Positions 26,310 through 35,234 are shown, counted from the first letter of the stretch. The stretch is DNA of 64,000 bases from Mediannikoviicoccus sp037890055 (GCA_037890055.1 JBBKBD010000004.1); one strand, 5' to 3'. Made by a program: numbers and translations. The notes: generated from the sequence alone by a model not told the origin.

Positions 26310-27788
26310 ATGAAAGAAGTTAGATTACGTTTCGCACCAAGTCCAACAGGTTATGTTCATATTGGTGGACTTAGAACTGCACTATATAATTATTTATACG
26401 CTCGTGGACAAAAGGGCAAATTTATTTTAAGAATTGAAGATACAGATAGAACAAGATATGTGGAAGGAGCCATCGAAAACCTTATAAAGGAACTTAAATG
26501 GGCGGGCATTGACATTGACGAAGGTGTTAGCCTAGATGAAGATGGAAACATTATTAATGTGGGAGACTGCAAGCCATATATCCAGTCAGAAAGAGTAAAG
26601 CAAGGCATCTATGATAAGTATGTTGACAAGTTAATTGAAGAGGGAAAGGCCTACTACTGTTTCTGCACAAAGGAAAGGCTTGACCACATAAGAGAAGCTC
26701 AAAAGGCCGACGGTAAAATTGCAAAGTACGACGGTTTTTGTAGAGGAGTTTCCCTTGAAGAAGCAAGAGAGAGAATTGCAAATGGCGAAGAACATGTTGT
26801 AAGAATGAAACTTCCTGCAAACAAGGACATCTCCTTTGACGACGCCATAAAGGGAAAAATTACAATTAACACAGACGACATGGACGACCAAGTTCTTATT
26901 AAGTCAGATGGTTTTCCAACATACCACTTCGCTGTGGTTATAGACGACCACGAAATGGGCATAACCCATGTTGTAAGGGGAGACGAATGGCTACCATCAA
27001 CTCCAAAACACGTGTTCCTATACGAAGCCTTTGGATGGGAAGCGCCACAATATGTGCATCTACCAACGGTATTAAACAAATCTGGTAAAAAACTTTCCAA
27101 GAGAAACGACGACGCTTCAGTGGAAGACTTTAGAAAGAAAGGCTACCTTCCAGAAGGACTAATAAACTACCTTGCATTGGTAGGATGGTCACCGGAAACA
27201 AATGAAGAAATACTTTCCATGGAACAGCTTATTGAACAGTTTAGCTTCGATAGAGTTTCAAAATCTGGTGGAGTATTTGACAGTGAAAAGCTTGACTGGG
27301 TTAACGCACATTATGTAAAGGCCCTTGAGATACCAAAGCTTGCAGAGTATATAAAACCATATATGGTTGAGGCAGGCCTAATAAACGAAGATTTTCCAGA
27401 AGAAAAACTTGAACTAATAGCACAGACCTTCCAAGAATCAATTCACAAGTTCTCAGAAATTGTTGAACAATCAGAATTTTTATTTAAAGACAAAATAGAA
27501 ATAGTTGAAGAAGACGCAGTTGAAATGGCGTCAGGAGAACAGGTTCCAAGTCTTATAGAAGCCTTTAAAGAAGAACTTTCAAACATTGACGAAGTTGATG
27601 AAGAGTTTGCAAAGACCGTTATGAAAAAAATTCAAAAGGCTACTGGAGTTAAAGGAAAGAATTTATTTATGCCGGTGAGAGCAGTTTTAACAGGTAATGT
27701 TCATGGACCAGAACTGGTAAATATAATTCAAATACTTGGTAAAGAAGGCCTGGAAAAGAGACTGAACCAATTCCAACAAGGAGCATAA
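26310..27788 (+). CDS. gltX: Glutamate-tRNA ligase
   Basis: A 492-residue class I synthetase. The HIGH-type motif is PSPTGYVHIGGLRTALYNYL near residues 9-28, and the KMSKS-type motif is KKLSKRNDDAS near residue 250. A zinc-ribbon-like segment (CFCTKERLD near residue 113) and the VVRGDEWLPSTPKH motif are present. It charges tRNA-Glu and in many Firmicutes also tRNA-Gln for the transamidation route. GGGGAG precedes the ATG. There is no T-box in front. It heads a run with a small anchored protein and T-box-controlled cysS. Confidence 0.96.
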   Translation: MKEVRLRFAPSPTGYVHIGGLRTALYNYLYARGQKGKFILRIEDTDRTRYVEGAIENLIKELKWAGIDIDEGVSLDEDGNIINVGDCKPYIQSERVKQGIYDKYVDKLIEEGKAYYCFCTKERLDHIREAQKADGKIAKYDGFCRGVSLEEARERIANGEEHVVRMKLPANKDISFDDAIKGKITINTDDMDDQVLIKSDGFPTYHFAVVIDDHEMGITHVVRGDEWLPSTPKHVFLYEAFGWEAPQYVHLPTVLNKSGKKLSKRNDDASVEDFRKKGYLPEGLINYLALVGWSPETNEEILSMEQLIEQFSFDRVSKSGGVFDSEKLDWVNAHYVKALEIPKLAEYIKPYMVEAGLINEDFPEEKLELIAQTFQESIHKFSEIVEQSEFLFKDKIEIVEEDAVEMASGEQVPSLIEAFKEELSNIDEVDEEFAKTVMKKIQKATGVKGKNLFMPVRAVLTGNVHGPELVNIIQILGKEGLEKRLNQFQQGA

Positions 27789-27789
27789 T

Positions 27790-28311
27790 ATGAAAAACAA
27801 AGTGCTTACAGGATTTCTTATAATCTTTTTTCTAACAGCTCTGTTCTTTGCATCATTTGTACTTTTTAATAAGTACAACGAAACCTATAGCTACGACCAA
27901 ATAACTTCAGGAGTTATTGATGGTATTACCTATAAGGAATTAAAGACAGAAAAAGTAGAAGACATTTTATTCTTCGTTGCAGAGGACCTTAAAAACAAAA
28001 AAGATTTAAAGGTTATGGTTTTTGAAAAAGACTTTTTATTTAAGTCAAGATATAGAAAAAAATATGAAGAAGAAAAAGATGACGTTGTCAGCAGTATCTA
28101 CTACGGTACGGACAAAAGTGGTTGGATTTTAGTCTTCGGAAGAAACACCGACGAAAACCCAATCGACTCCTTCGAAGTTGTGTCTGACAAGACTAAGAAA
28201 GTAGATGTAAAAGAAAAGGGAATCATCCTTGAAGTTATGCGAGGCAAAGCTAAGGATGTTAAAAACTTAAGAATTGAATATAGTCAGGAAAATCAGGAAA
28301 AAACTGATTAG
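27790..28311 (+). CDS. Membrane-anchored protein of unknown function
   Basis: A 173-residue protein with an N-terminal hydrophobic helix (residues 5-27) and a mixed alpha/beta extracytoplasmic domain rich in Lys and Asp. It has no cysteines and no recognised motif. It begins 1 base after gltX, so it is translated from the same transcript, and the cysteine T-box starts directly after its stop. Confidence 0.75.
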   Translation: MKNKVLTGFLIIFFLTALFFASFVLFNKYNETYSYDQITSGVIDGITYKELKTEKVEDILFFVAEDLKNKKDLKVMVFEKDFLFKSRYRKKYEEEKDDVVSSIYYGTDKSGWILVFGRNTDENPIDSFEVVSDKTKKVDVKEKGIILEVMRGKAKDVKNLRIEYSQENQEKTD

Positions 28312-28314
28312 GAT

Positions 28315-28490
28315 TTTTAGAGAGAAGTAGCTTGGTGAAATGCTTCAATCCGACTCAGAGGTATGCGCCTGATATGAGAATTTAATACATTCCGGTTGAA
28401 CCGTTAGAACTTTTAAGTGGAATAGATTTCTAATCAAATAGAGTGGAACCGCGGATAATTCGTCTCTTGCAATTGCAGGAGACTTTTTTT
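28315..28490 (+). promoter_or_regulatory. T-box riboswitch (tRNA-Cys) upstream of cysS
   Basis: Stem I elements AGAGAGAAGTAG and CTTGGTGAAA are visible at 28319-28340. The candidate specifier TGC (Cys) is at 28364-28366 in AGGTATGCGCC. The T-box motif GAGTGGAACCGCGG lies at 28441-28454, and a terminator GTCTCTTGCAA / TTGCAGGAGAC with a T run spans 28462-28490. Specifier and downstream gene agree. No promoter is evident, so it may gate read-through from gltX. Confidence 0.93.
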
Positions 28491-28502
28491 ATAGGAGGAA
28501 AG

Positions 28503-29903
28503 ATGAAAGTATATAACACATTGACAAGACAAAAGGAAGAATTTGTACCAATAGAAGAAGGCAAGGTGGGCATCTACGTTTGTGGCCCTACGGTGTATAA
28601 CTACATTCACGTTGGAAACGCAAGACCAATGGTGGTGTTCGACACATTAAGAAGATATTTTCAATATAAGGGCTATGCTGTAAAGTATGTAAGTAACTTT
28701 ACAGACATTGACGACAAGATAATTGAGAGGGCAAAGGAAGAAAATGTAGACTTCACAGAAATAACAAAGAAGTACATCGCCGCATACCTTGACAACTCAA
28801 ACGAACTTAACTTTGACGAAAAGGACACCATACATCCAAAGGCAACAGAGTACATTGGAGAGATGATTAAATTTGTAAAGGGCCTTGAAGACAAGGGCAT
28901 CGCATATAACGTTGACGGAGACGTGTACTTCGACATTACAAAAGCCAAGGACTATGGAAAGCTTTCAAGAAAAAACATTGAAGAGCTACAAGCGGGTAAG
29001 AGAATAGAAGTCTCATCAGAAAAGAAAAACGCCATGGACTTTGCACTTTGGAAGAAGAGAAAAGAAGAATCGGAACCAGCATGGCAGTCACCATGGGGCA
29101 TGGGAAGACCAGGATGGCATTTAGAGTGTTCAGTAATGTCACAGTCCATCCTTGGAGACACCATCGACATCCACGCCGGTGGAGAGGACCTACAGTTCCC
29201 ACACCACGAAAATGAAATCGCACAGTCAGAGTCACTACACGACAAGGACTTTGCAAACTATTGGATGCACAACTCCATGATTACCGTTGACAACGAAAAG
29301 ATGAGTAAGTCCAAGGGCAACTTCTTCCTACTAAACGACATTAGAAAAGAGTACGACCTTGAAGTTGTAAGATTTTGGTTACTTTCAGTGCACTACAGAA
29401 AGCCAATTAACTTTAGTCAAGAGGTTATGCAGGCAACAAAAAATGGGCTAGAAAGACTTTATAATGGAAAGAAAAAGTTAGAAGAACTTCTTGCAAATGC
29501 AAAGCCAGGAGAGTTAGACGAAAAACTTTCAAGTGAAGTCGACAAAATCGTTAAAAACTTTGAAGTTGCCATGGACGACGACCTTAACACAGCAGACGCA
29601 ATAACTGCAGTTTATGATTTAATAAAATTTGCGAACACAAATCTTGATGAAAACTCTTCAAAAGAAATTGTTGAAAAGACACTGAACACATTAAATAAAC
29701 TTTCAGACGTTCTTGGTATATTACAAAGAGAAGAAAAAGATGACAACTTAGACGAATACGTTGAGAAGATGATTCAAGAAAGAGCCGATGCAAGAAAAGA
29801 AAAAAATTTCGCAAAGGCCGACGAAATTAGAGACAAATTACTAGAAATGGGTATAAAATTAAAAGACACAAGACAAGGAGTTACTTGGGAAAAAATAAAG
29901 TAG
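28503..29903 (+). CDS. cysS: Cysteine-tRNA ligase
   Basis: A 466-residue class I synthetase. The N-terminus has VGIYVCGPTVYNYIHVGNAR, holding the zinc Cys and the HIGH-type motif. WHLECSVM and GGEDLQFPHHENEIAQSE complete the zinc and active-site ligands, and KMSKSKGN is near residue 267. The start is the ATG at 28503 after AGGAGGAA; the frame stays open upstream but that part lies in the T-box terminator. It is followed closely by thyA and folA. Confidence 0.97.
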   Translation: MKVYNTLTRQKEEFVPIEEGKVGIYVCGPTVYNYIHVGNARPMVVFDTLRRYFQYKGYAVKYVSNFTDIDDKIIERAKEENVDFTEITKKYIAAYLDNSNELNFDEKDTIHPKATEYIGEMIKFVKGLEDKGIAYNVDGDVYFDITKAKDYGKLSRKNIEELQAGKRIEVSSEKKNAMDFALWKKRKEESEPAWQSPWGMGRPGWHLECSVMSQSILGDTIDIHAGGEDLQFPHHENEIAQSESLHDKDFANYWMHNSMITVDNEKMSKSKGNFFLLNDIRKEYDLEVVRFWLLSVHYRKPINFSQEVMQATKNGLERLYNGKKKLEELLANAKPGELDEKLSSEVDKIVKNFEVAMDDDLNTADAITAVYDLIKFANTNLDENSSKEIVEKTLNTLNKLSDVLGILQREEKDDNLDEYVEKMIQERADARKEKNFAKADEIRDKLLEMGIKLKDTRQGVTWEKIK

Positions 29904-29912
29904 GAGAGTTAT

Positions 29913-30743
29913 ATGAGTAGAGCTGATGATATTTTTATAAAAATGTGTAAAGACATATTAGAAAATGGATATTCTTCCGAAGGGCAAAAGGTTAGACCAC
30001 GCTGGGAAGATGGAACACCGGCTCATACTATTAAAACATTTGGAGTTGTAAATAGATATGACCTGTCTAAGGAGTTTCCAATTCTAACCCTTAGACCAAC
30101 CCCAATGAAACTTACAGTGGACGAACTACTTTGGATTTGGCAAAAAAAATCCAATAGAGTAAGCGAACTTAAGTCTTCAATTTGGAACAGTTGGACAGAC
30201 GAAGAAGGCACCATTGGGAAAGCTTATGGCTACCAACTTGGAATAAAACATAAATATAAAGAGGGAGAGTTTGATCAAGTTGACAGAGTGCTTTACGACT
30301 TAAAGCACAATCCCTATTCAAGGCGCATTATGACAAACCTATATAACTTTGAAGATCTACACGAGATGCAGCTTTATCCATGCGCATACTCAGTTACCTT
30401 CAACGTTACAGGAAATAAATTAAATGCCATATTAAATCAACGTTCACAGGACATCTTAGCAGCAAACAACTGGAATGTAGTACAGTATTCAGTTCTGGTA
30501 CACATGTTTGCACAAGTTTCAGGCCTTGAAGTAGGTGAGCTCATCCATGTAATTGCCGATGCACATATATACGACAGACATGTACCGATTATAGAAGAGC
30601 TTATAAAAAGAGAGACCTTTGAAGCACCAAAGTTTGAAATCAACAAAGATGTAAAAGACTTTTATGACTTTACTCCCGATGACTTCAAACTAATCGATTA
30701 TAAAGCGGGGCCTCAAATTAAAAATATACCCGTGGCAATTTAA
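29913..30743 (+). CDS. thyA: Thymidylate synthase
   Basis: A 276-residue ThyA that methylates dUMP with methylene-THF. The catalytic Cys is in LYPCAYS near residue 157, QRSQDILAANNWN gives the phosphate-binding and substrate-recognition residues, and HIYDRHVP is the usual late motif. The NNWN form of the QRS motif resembles the Bacillus-type branch. GGAGAG precedes the ATG. It is followed after 10 bases by dihydrofolate reductase, which regenerates the folate it oxidises. Confidence 0.96.
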   Translation: MSRADDIFIKMCKDILENGYSSEGQKVRPRWEDGTPAHTIKTFGVVNRYDLSKEFPILTLRPTPMKLTVDELLWIWQKKSNRVSELKSSIWNSWTDEEGTIGKAYGYQLGIKHKYKEGEFDQVDRVLYDLKHNPYSRRIMTNLYNFEDLHEMQLYPCAYSVTFNVTGNKLNAILNQRSQDILAANNWNVVQYSVLVHMFAQVSGLEVGELIHVIADAHIYDRHVPIIEELIKRETFEAPKFEINKDVKDFYDFTPDDFKLIDYKAGPQIKNIPVAI

Positions 30744-30753
30744 GGAGTGAAAG

Positions 30754-31263
30754 ATGAAAGCTATAGTAGCTGTAGACAATAACTGGGGAATAGGAAGAGA
30801 CAACGACATGTTGATTTCAATCCCCGACGACATGAGATTCTTTGTAGACCAGACGACAAACAAAGTTGTGGTTATGGGTAGAAACACATTGGAGTCGCTA
30901 CCAGGAGGAAGACCACTTAAAAATAGAACTAACATCGTAGTTTCAAGAAGCATGGACGGAAGAGAAAATGTAATCACCGTAAGAAGCCTAGAAGAGGCAC
31001 TTAAAGAAATAAAAAAACACGATACCGATAAAGTTATGATTATTGGAGGAGACTCTATCTATAAACAGTTTTTAGACTACTGTCATGAGTGCATAGTTAC
31101 AAAGATACAAGAAGACTTTCCCGACGTGGACTGCTACTTTCCAAACCTAGACGAAAACGAAAACTGGGAGTTAGAAACAAGCACCATAAACTACAACTGG
31201 GAAGGTGTTCAATATAACTTTAATTGGTATAAAAATAATAATGTAAAAGATATAGAGGTGTAA
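30754..31263 (+). CDS. folA: Dihydrofolate reductase
   Basis: A 169-residue DHFR with IVAVDNNWGIGRDNDML at the N-terminus, IPDDMRFF carrying the substrate-binding acid, VVMGRNTLESLPGGRPLKNRTNIVVS for NADPH binding and MIIGGDSIYKQFL. It is co-transcribed with thyA, the normal functional pairing. GGAGTG serves as ribosome site. Confidence 0.96.
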   Translation: MKAIVAVDNNWGIGRDNDMLISIPDDMRFFVDQTTNKVVVMGRNTLESLPGGRPLKNRTNIVVSRSMDGRENVITVRSLEEALKEIKKHDTDKVMIIGGDSIYKQFLDYCHECIVTKIQEDFPDVDCYFPNLDENENWELETSTINYNWEGVQYNFNWYKNNNVKDIEV

Positions 31264-31264
31264 A

Positions 31265-31531
31265 ATGAAGAAAAAATTATACAAAGTAAGAGAAGGAAAG
31301 ATGGTATCAGGAGTATGTCTAGGACTATCAGAATACTTTGACATTGACGTTTCCATAGTTAGAATAATTACAGCAGTACTAGGACTATGTTACTTTGCAG
31401 GACTTGTAATGTATATAGTTGCAGCTATAGTTCTACCATGGAAAGAAGATATCTATCCAGAAGACAATAACATAAAAGACAATAGCTATTCACAAAGAAA
31501 AGAAGATGATGACTATATAGATATAGACTAA
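31265..31531 (+). CDS. PspC-domain membrane protein
   Basis: An 88-residue protein with a PspC domain: KLYKVREGKMVSGVCLGLSEYF, then DVSIVRIITAVLGL, and a membrane helix at about residues 36-58 ending in the AAIVLPW motif. The C-terminal tail is acidic with many Asp and Tyr residues. Such proteins are linked to envelope stress sensing. It starts 1 base after folA and is closed by a terminator. Confidence 0.9.
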   Translation: MKKKLYKVREGKMVSGVCLGLSEYFDIDVSIVRIITAVLGLCYFAGLVMYIVAAIVLPWKEDIYPEDNNIKDNSYSQRKEDDDYIDID

Positions 31532-31536
31532 AATTG

Positions 31537-31563
31537 GTTCAAGCATTGCTTGAACTTTTTTTA
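31537..31563 (+). terminator. Intrinsic terminator after the thyA-folA-pspC run
   Basis: GTTCAAGCA and TGCTTGAAC form a near-perfect stem, followed by TTTTTTT. Confidence 0.9.
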
Positions 31564-31684
31564 TTACAAATAGAATTTAAAAATTAAAATAAAAAAATAG
31601 AAAAATGTTTAAATTAAAATTCGCCGGGTAGATATAACACTGAGGTAAGAAAGACTTGTCATATTAATTTTATAGGAGGATATT

Positions 31685-32188
31685 ATGAGCAACAAAAAAT
31701 TATTAGACTTACTAAACAAACAATACAACTTTGAAATAGAATCAGCGTACATCTATAAAGCGATGTCACTATGGGCAGAAAAAGAAACTTGGCCAGGAGT
31801 TGCAAACTTCTTCCATCAACAAGCACTAGAAGAAATGTTCCATGCAAACAAATTAGAACATTATCTACTAGAAATTGGATATGATATAAAACTTACAAAA
31901 ATTGCAGAACCAAAGGCAGAATACAAATCATTATTAAACGTATTCAAAGAAGCACTTGACCACGAAAAACAAGTTACTGCAAACTTCATGGAAATAATGA
32001 AAGAAGCAAAAGAGCTTGCAGATTACCAAACTGAAATTCAAGCACAATGGTTCCTAAAAGAACAAGTTGAAGAAGAAGCAACATTTGACGACCTTATTCT
32101 TACACTAGAAAGAATAAATGACTCAGCAGCTGGACTATTCCAATTTGACGCACAACTTGCTCAAAGAAAATTTAGTCCACAAGCATAA
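31685..32188 (+). CDS. ftnA: Non-haem ferritin
   Basis: A 167-residue four-helix ferritin that stores iron. Diiron-centre residues are visible: Glu17 in YNFEIESAYIY, the ALEEMFHANK segment with Glu and His about residues 49-53, a Glu in DHEKQVTANF, and Gln in WFLKEQVEEE. It has a strong AGGAGG site and its own upstream region of 120 bases. It is followed after 6 bases by ysxC. Confidence 0.95.
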   Translation: MSNKKLLDLLNKQYNFEIESAYIYKAMSLWAEKETWPGVANFFHQQALEEMFHANKLEHYLLEIGYDIKLTKIAEPKAEYKSLLNVFKEALDHEKQVTANFMEIMKEAKELADYQTEIQAQWFLKEQVEEEATFDDLILTLERINDSAAGLFQFDAQLAQRKFSPQA

Positions 32189-32194
32189 TAAATA

Positions 32195-32800
32195 ATGAAG
32201 ATAAAAACCGCTGATTTGGAAAAAATTGCAGCCACACTAGAACAATATCCAGAAAATAATCTACCAGAGATTGCCCTAGCAGGTAGATCAAATGTAGGCA
32301 AGTCGAGTTTCATAAATGCATTTATAAATAGAAAGAACTTGGCAAGAACCAGTTCAAAACCTGGCAAGACCAGAACAGTAAACTTCTATAATATAAATCA
32401 CGAATTTAGACTTGTAGACCTACCAGGATATGGATATGCAGCAGTATCCAAATCAGAAAAAGATAATTGGGCAAAAATCATCGAAACCTACCTTCACAAT
32501 AGAACAAATCTTTACGAAACAGTACTATTAGTAGACATTCGCCACGATCCAACAGCACAGGACAAGCAAATGTACAATTGGATAAAAGAAATTGGCTTTA
32601 CAGGATTTGTAATTGCCAATAAGGCGGACAAAATAGCAAAATCAAAACATGGACAATATATAAAAAATATTGCAAAAGTACTTCAAATAGAAGACAGAGA
32701 TTTAATAATACCATTTAGTTCAGATAACAAAATAAATTTGGACTTGGTACATGAGCAATTTGAAGCTATTTTGAAATATGGTAGTGGTTTCGAAGAATAA
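32195..32800 (+). CDS. ysxC: Ribosome biogenesis GTPase YsxC/EngB
   Basis: A 201-residue single-domain GTPase needed for large ribosomal subunit assembly. It has G1 GRSNVGKSSFINA near residue 30, G2 region SSKPGKTRTVNFY, G3 DLPGYGYA near residue 75 and G4 NKADKIAKS near residue 146. It lies 6 bases after ferritin with a weak ribosome site, and a terminator follows. Confidence 0.95.
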   Translation: MKIKTADLEKIAATLEQYPENNLPEIALAGRSNVGKSSFINAFINRKNLARTSSKPGKTRTVNFYNINHEFRLVDLPGYGYAAVSKSEKDNWAKIIETYLHNRTNLYETVLLVDIRHDPTAQDKQMYNWIKEIGFTGFVIANKADKIAKSKHGQYIKNIAKVLQIEDRDLIIPFSSDNKINLDLVHEQFEAILKYGSGFEE

Positions 32801-32830
32801 CTGGCTTTTTCATGATTTTCTTCTTTTTTG

Positions 32831-32863
32831 AGAAAGGACTCCTGCGGGGAGTTCTTTCTTTTT
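32831..32863 (+). terminator. Intrinsic terminator after ysxC
   Basis: AGAAAGGACTCC and GGGAGTTCTTTCT pair around a TGCG loop, then a T run. Confidence 0.88.
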
Positions 32864-32972
32864 ATGCAAAATTTGCTTAAATGCGTTAAATTATTAAAAT
32901 ATTGTAACAAATAAGAAAAAATTTGCAAAAAAATAGTGGATTTTTGTTTAAAATAAAAATTGTGGGTATTAA

Positions 32973-33277
32973 TATAATACAAACCGATAACCATTAAATG
33001 GTTACCCAACTAAAATTAAAAAAAGAAATACGAAAATGTATTTAGTTCGAGATGTCGAGCTTTATATAGAAAGTATTTTAAGAGAAGGCTTGGTATTCGG
33101 TTTTTAATATATAATCCTAATGTTATTACAGATAATCAGAGGATTTTGAAAAACAAAGTGAAAATTTAAAAAGAAAGGATTTGATAGTTGTGATAGAACC
33201 TAAAAGTAAATGTTGGAGTAACCATAAGTAGTGGAAGTTATTAACATATAGATGATAATAACTTCCACATTTTTTTG
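32973..33277 (+). ncRNA. Candidate structured non-coding RNA of unknown class
   Basis: A TATAAT box at 32973-32978 precedes about 290 bases without a gene, which end in a strong terminator (GTGGAAGTTATT and ATAACTTCCAC, then seven T, 33231-33277). Small inverted repeats lie inside, for example AACCAT/ATGGTT near 32990-33005 and AATCCT/AGGATT at about 33112-33145. A 23-codon frame at 33036 lacks a ribosome site. I looked for 6S, tmRNA, SRP and RNase P landmarks and saw none. The -35 box is poor, so this is only a candidate. Confidence 0.4.
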
Positions 33278-33685
33278 TTTTGTAGGGTTTCGCCCTACCA
33301 CCATTTTATTTCTATTATACATAGTTGTTTTATTTAATTTTGTTTTGTAGGTCTGTGACCTACAACTTTTTTTATTTCTAGTTTGGTCATTCGTTTAATT
33401 TGCCTTGCGGCATACATAGCAAAGTTTTTTAAACTTTGAGTAATCATATTTTATGAAATATATTTTTCCTATTCTCAGGGTAAGGATGAATGAGACCCAA
33501 GATTTCCCCTCATATCCTTACCCTGAAACCCGAATCTTTTACACCCTTAAAACGCTTGGGGGATACCCCAAACCCCAATGTAAGATGTAGAAAATCTTGT
33601 TGGATTTTCTTCTTTTTTTAAAATCATGTTTTGTATAATCTTATTTGACTGTATTCTTCTTTCCCAATAATTAATCACAATATTT

Positions 33686-33974
33686 GAGATCCTTCAGCTA
33701 CAAATTTGCTTTGCAAATTTTTCGTTCAGGATGACAATACCGGTAATAATATTCCTAATAAAAGTGCCGAAGGCACAGCAAGGAAAGCCTTAGCTTTCCT
33801 ACCACTTTACACAAGGGGTCTTGGGGATATCCCCAAGTCGTTGGGAGGTAAAGGGGGTTTCCAAGGGGGGAAGGAACGTACGAAACGGTTCCTTTTTCCC
33901 CCTTGGTATAATAAAAGAAAAAGCGGATTAGAAATAAAAAGGTCGTAGGGTGAGACCTTACATAACAATACAAT
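33686..33974. repeat. Composite repeat unit, copy 1
   Basis: Begins with a GAGAT.CTTC...CAGGATGACA segment (33686-33736) holding the hairpin AAATTTGC/GCAAATTT. After a unique spacer comes a 210-bp block (33761-33970) made of hairpins GTGCCgaaGGCAC, GGAAAGC/GCTTTCC, the perfect palindrome CTTGGGGATATCCCCAAG and a long stem CCAAGGGGG...CCCCCTTGG with inner GGAACG/CGGTTCC. It is repeated about 322 bases downstream. Confidence 0.8.
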
Positions 33975-34008
33975 AAACTTTAGCGTTAAATTTCTAAGGA
34001 AAGTTCAC

Positions 34009-34292
34009 GAGACTCTTCGACTTCAAATTTTCAGAGCAAAAATTTTCAATCAGAATGACATGTCAAGTTGCGACACTCCCAAAAAGTGCCGAAGGCACAG
34101 CAAGGAAAGCCTTAGCTTTCCGACTGCTTTACACAAGGGGTCTTGGGGATATCCCCAAGTCGTTGGGAGGTAAAGGGGGTTTCCAAGGGGGAAAGGAACG
34201 TACGAAACGGTTCCTATTTTCCCCCTTGGTGGAATAGGTTGAGAAAGCGGATTAGAAATAAAAAGGTCGTAGGTCATAGACCTACATAACAA
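34009..34292. repeat. Composite repeat unit, copy 2
   Basis: The same order as copy 1: GAGACTCTTCG...CAGAATGACA (34009-34060), a different short spacer, then the 210-bp hairpin block (34083-34292), nearly identical to copy 1 except in spacers and the last hairpin. Conservation of paired arms on both copies suggests selection or recent duplication. Confidence 0.8.
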
Positions 34293-34383
34293 TGCCGTAA
34301 GGCAAATAAAACAAAAACCTATACTAGAAATAAATAGGTAGTAGGGTGAAACCCTACAAAACACAATTCAAAAAGCAGAAATT

Positions 34384-34410
34384 AAAAAAGAGAGGACTTA
34401 TCCTCTCTTT
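34384..34410 (-). terminator. Terminator of the rubredoxin gene
   Basis: On the minus strand AAAGAGAGGA and TCCTCTCTTT pair around a short loop, followed by a T run. Confidence 0.85.
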
Positions 34411-34415
34411 ACCTC

Positions 34416-34577
34416 TTATTCTTCAGGTTCAAATTGATCTTTACCCGCTCCACAGATAGGGCAAACCCAATCTTCTGGAAGATCTTCAAATGCTGTACCT
34501 GGTTCAATTCCGTTATCTACGTCTCCTTCTGCTGGATCGTAAATATGGCCACATGGTTGACATACATATCTTTTCAT
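34416..34577 (-). CDS. Rubredoxin
   Basis: A 53-residue iron protein on the minus strand, too short for many gene finders. It shows both rubredoxin metal knuckles, CQPCGHIYDP near residue 6 and CPICGAGKDQF near residue 39, with the expected PAEGD..NGI.PGT.FEDLPEDWVCP spacing. It carries single electrons in anaerobes, often to peroxide or superoxide detoxifying enzymes. AGGGGGTG precedes the ATG and a terminator follows. It stands alone. Confidence 0.95.
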   Translation of the reverse strand: MKRYVCQPCGHIYDPAEGDVDNGIEPGTAFEDLPEDWVCPICGAGKDQFEPEE

Positions 34578-34753
34578 AAAGACACCCCCTATAATTTTGT
34601 TGTCATTATATTTATACCCTAAATATTTCTTTTAAACAAGTTTTTTAATTACGGTTTCTTTTACTCTTCACAGACACTCAAAAAATAAAATTTTATTTCA
34701 CGGGCTTGTTAGTTTATAAACTACTTGGGTAATTAATACATAGGTGGCAAAAA

Positions 34754-35134
34754 ATGTACAGATTTGATGAAACGGCTAAGGGGACCATGGAGAACATCAA
34801 CGATATGACGATGCGATTCATGGGAGATATAAGTTCATACTTACACGATGAAAAAACGCTCTACGATTTGAGACTAATAGTTACAGAGCTCATGGTAAAC
34901 GGAGTAAGACATGGCAATATGGAAAATTTTAATAAACTCATTTCACTATGTGCTGTGTTATCCGACGGAAAAGTTACAATAAAAGTAAAGGACCAGGGCA
35001 GTGGCATAAAGGTCCACAAGTGTAGCTGTAGTGATTTTACTAAGACAAATGGCAGGGGTCTTTTTATTGTTGAACATATAGCAGACAAAATAATTTATAA
35101 TAAAAATGAAGTAGTTGTGGAGCTACATATATAG
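34754..35134 (+). CDS. RsbW/SpoIIAB-like ATPase domain protein
   Basis: A 126-residue HATPase_c_2 protein resembling anti-sigma factor serine kinases. The N-box is VTELMVNGVRHGN near residue 45, G1 is DQGSGI near residue 80 and G2 is NGRGLFIVEHIAD near residue 98. No anti-anti-sigma or sigma gene is next to it. AGGTGG serves as ribosome site. It is the last host gene before the prophage, so its partner could lie beyond the right end of the phage. Confidence 0.85.
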   Translation: MYRFDETAKGTMENINDMTMRFMGDISSYLHDEKTLYDLRLIVTELMVNGVRHGNMENFNKLISLCAVLSDGKVTIKVKDQGSGIKVHKCSCSDFTKTNGRGLFIVEHIADKIIYNKNEVVVELHI

Positions 35135-35234
35135 AAATAGCCCACAACTATTTATTTTGTCCTTCTTTATGGTATAATATTTGAAAATTCTTTAAATGTG
35201 TTGAAATACCAACATTCCAGTTCTTGAAAAACGC

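Larger units (their letters stand above)
33278..34370. repeat. Cluster of REP-like palindromes and inverted repeats, no gene
   Basis: About 1.1 kb of non-coding repeats. Five short hairpins share the pattern GTAGG(G/T)..(A/C)CCTAC: 33282-33298, 33347-33363, 33945-33961 (imperfect), 34269-34285 and 34341-34357. The left part (33278-33363) is similar, in reverse complement, to the right part (about 34269-34370): both carry GTTTTGTAGGGTTTC, a TTTATTTCTA stretch and the second hairpin, and a TGCCnnAAGGCAAAT element recurs on both sides. Between them lies a duplicated unit (separate entry). Reading frames here follow the repeats and are not genes. Confidence 0.75.

Noticed and set aside
28443..28502. 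Longer N-terminus for cysS
   Set aside because: This part is the T-box motif and terminator; the ATG at 28503 has the ribosome site and the canonical start.
33036..33107. Short 23-codon frame inside the candidate RNA
   Set aside because: No ribosome site and no neighbour relation; treated as chance within a non-coding region.
33706..34364. Several reading frames of 60-104 codons on both strands in the repeat cluster
   Set aside because: They follow the duplicated hairpin blocks on both strands, lack ribosome sites and have low-complexity products; the DNA is better explained as structured repeats.
33278..34370. CRISPR array in the repeat region
   Set aside because: The repeats are hairpins of different sizes without regular spacers, and no cas gene is present.
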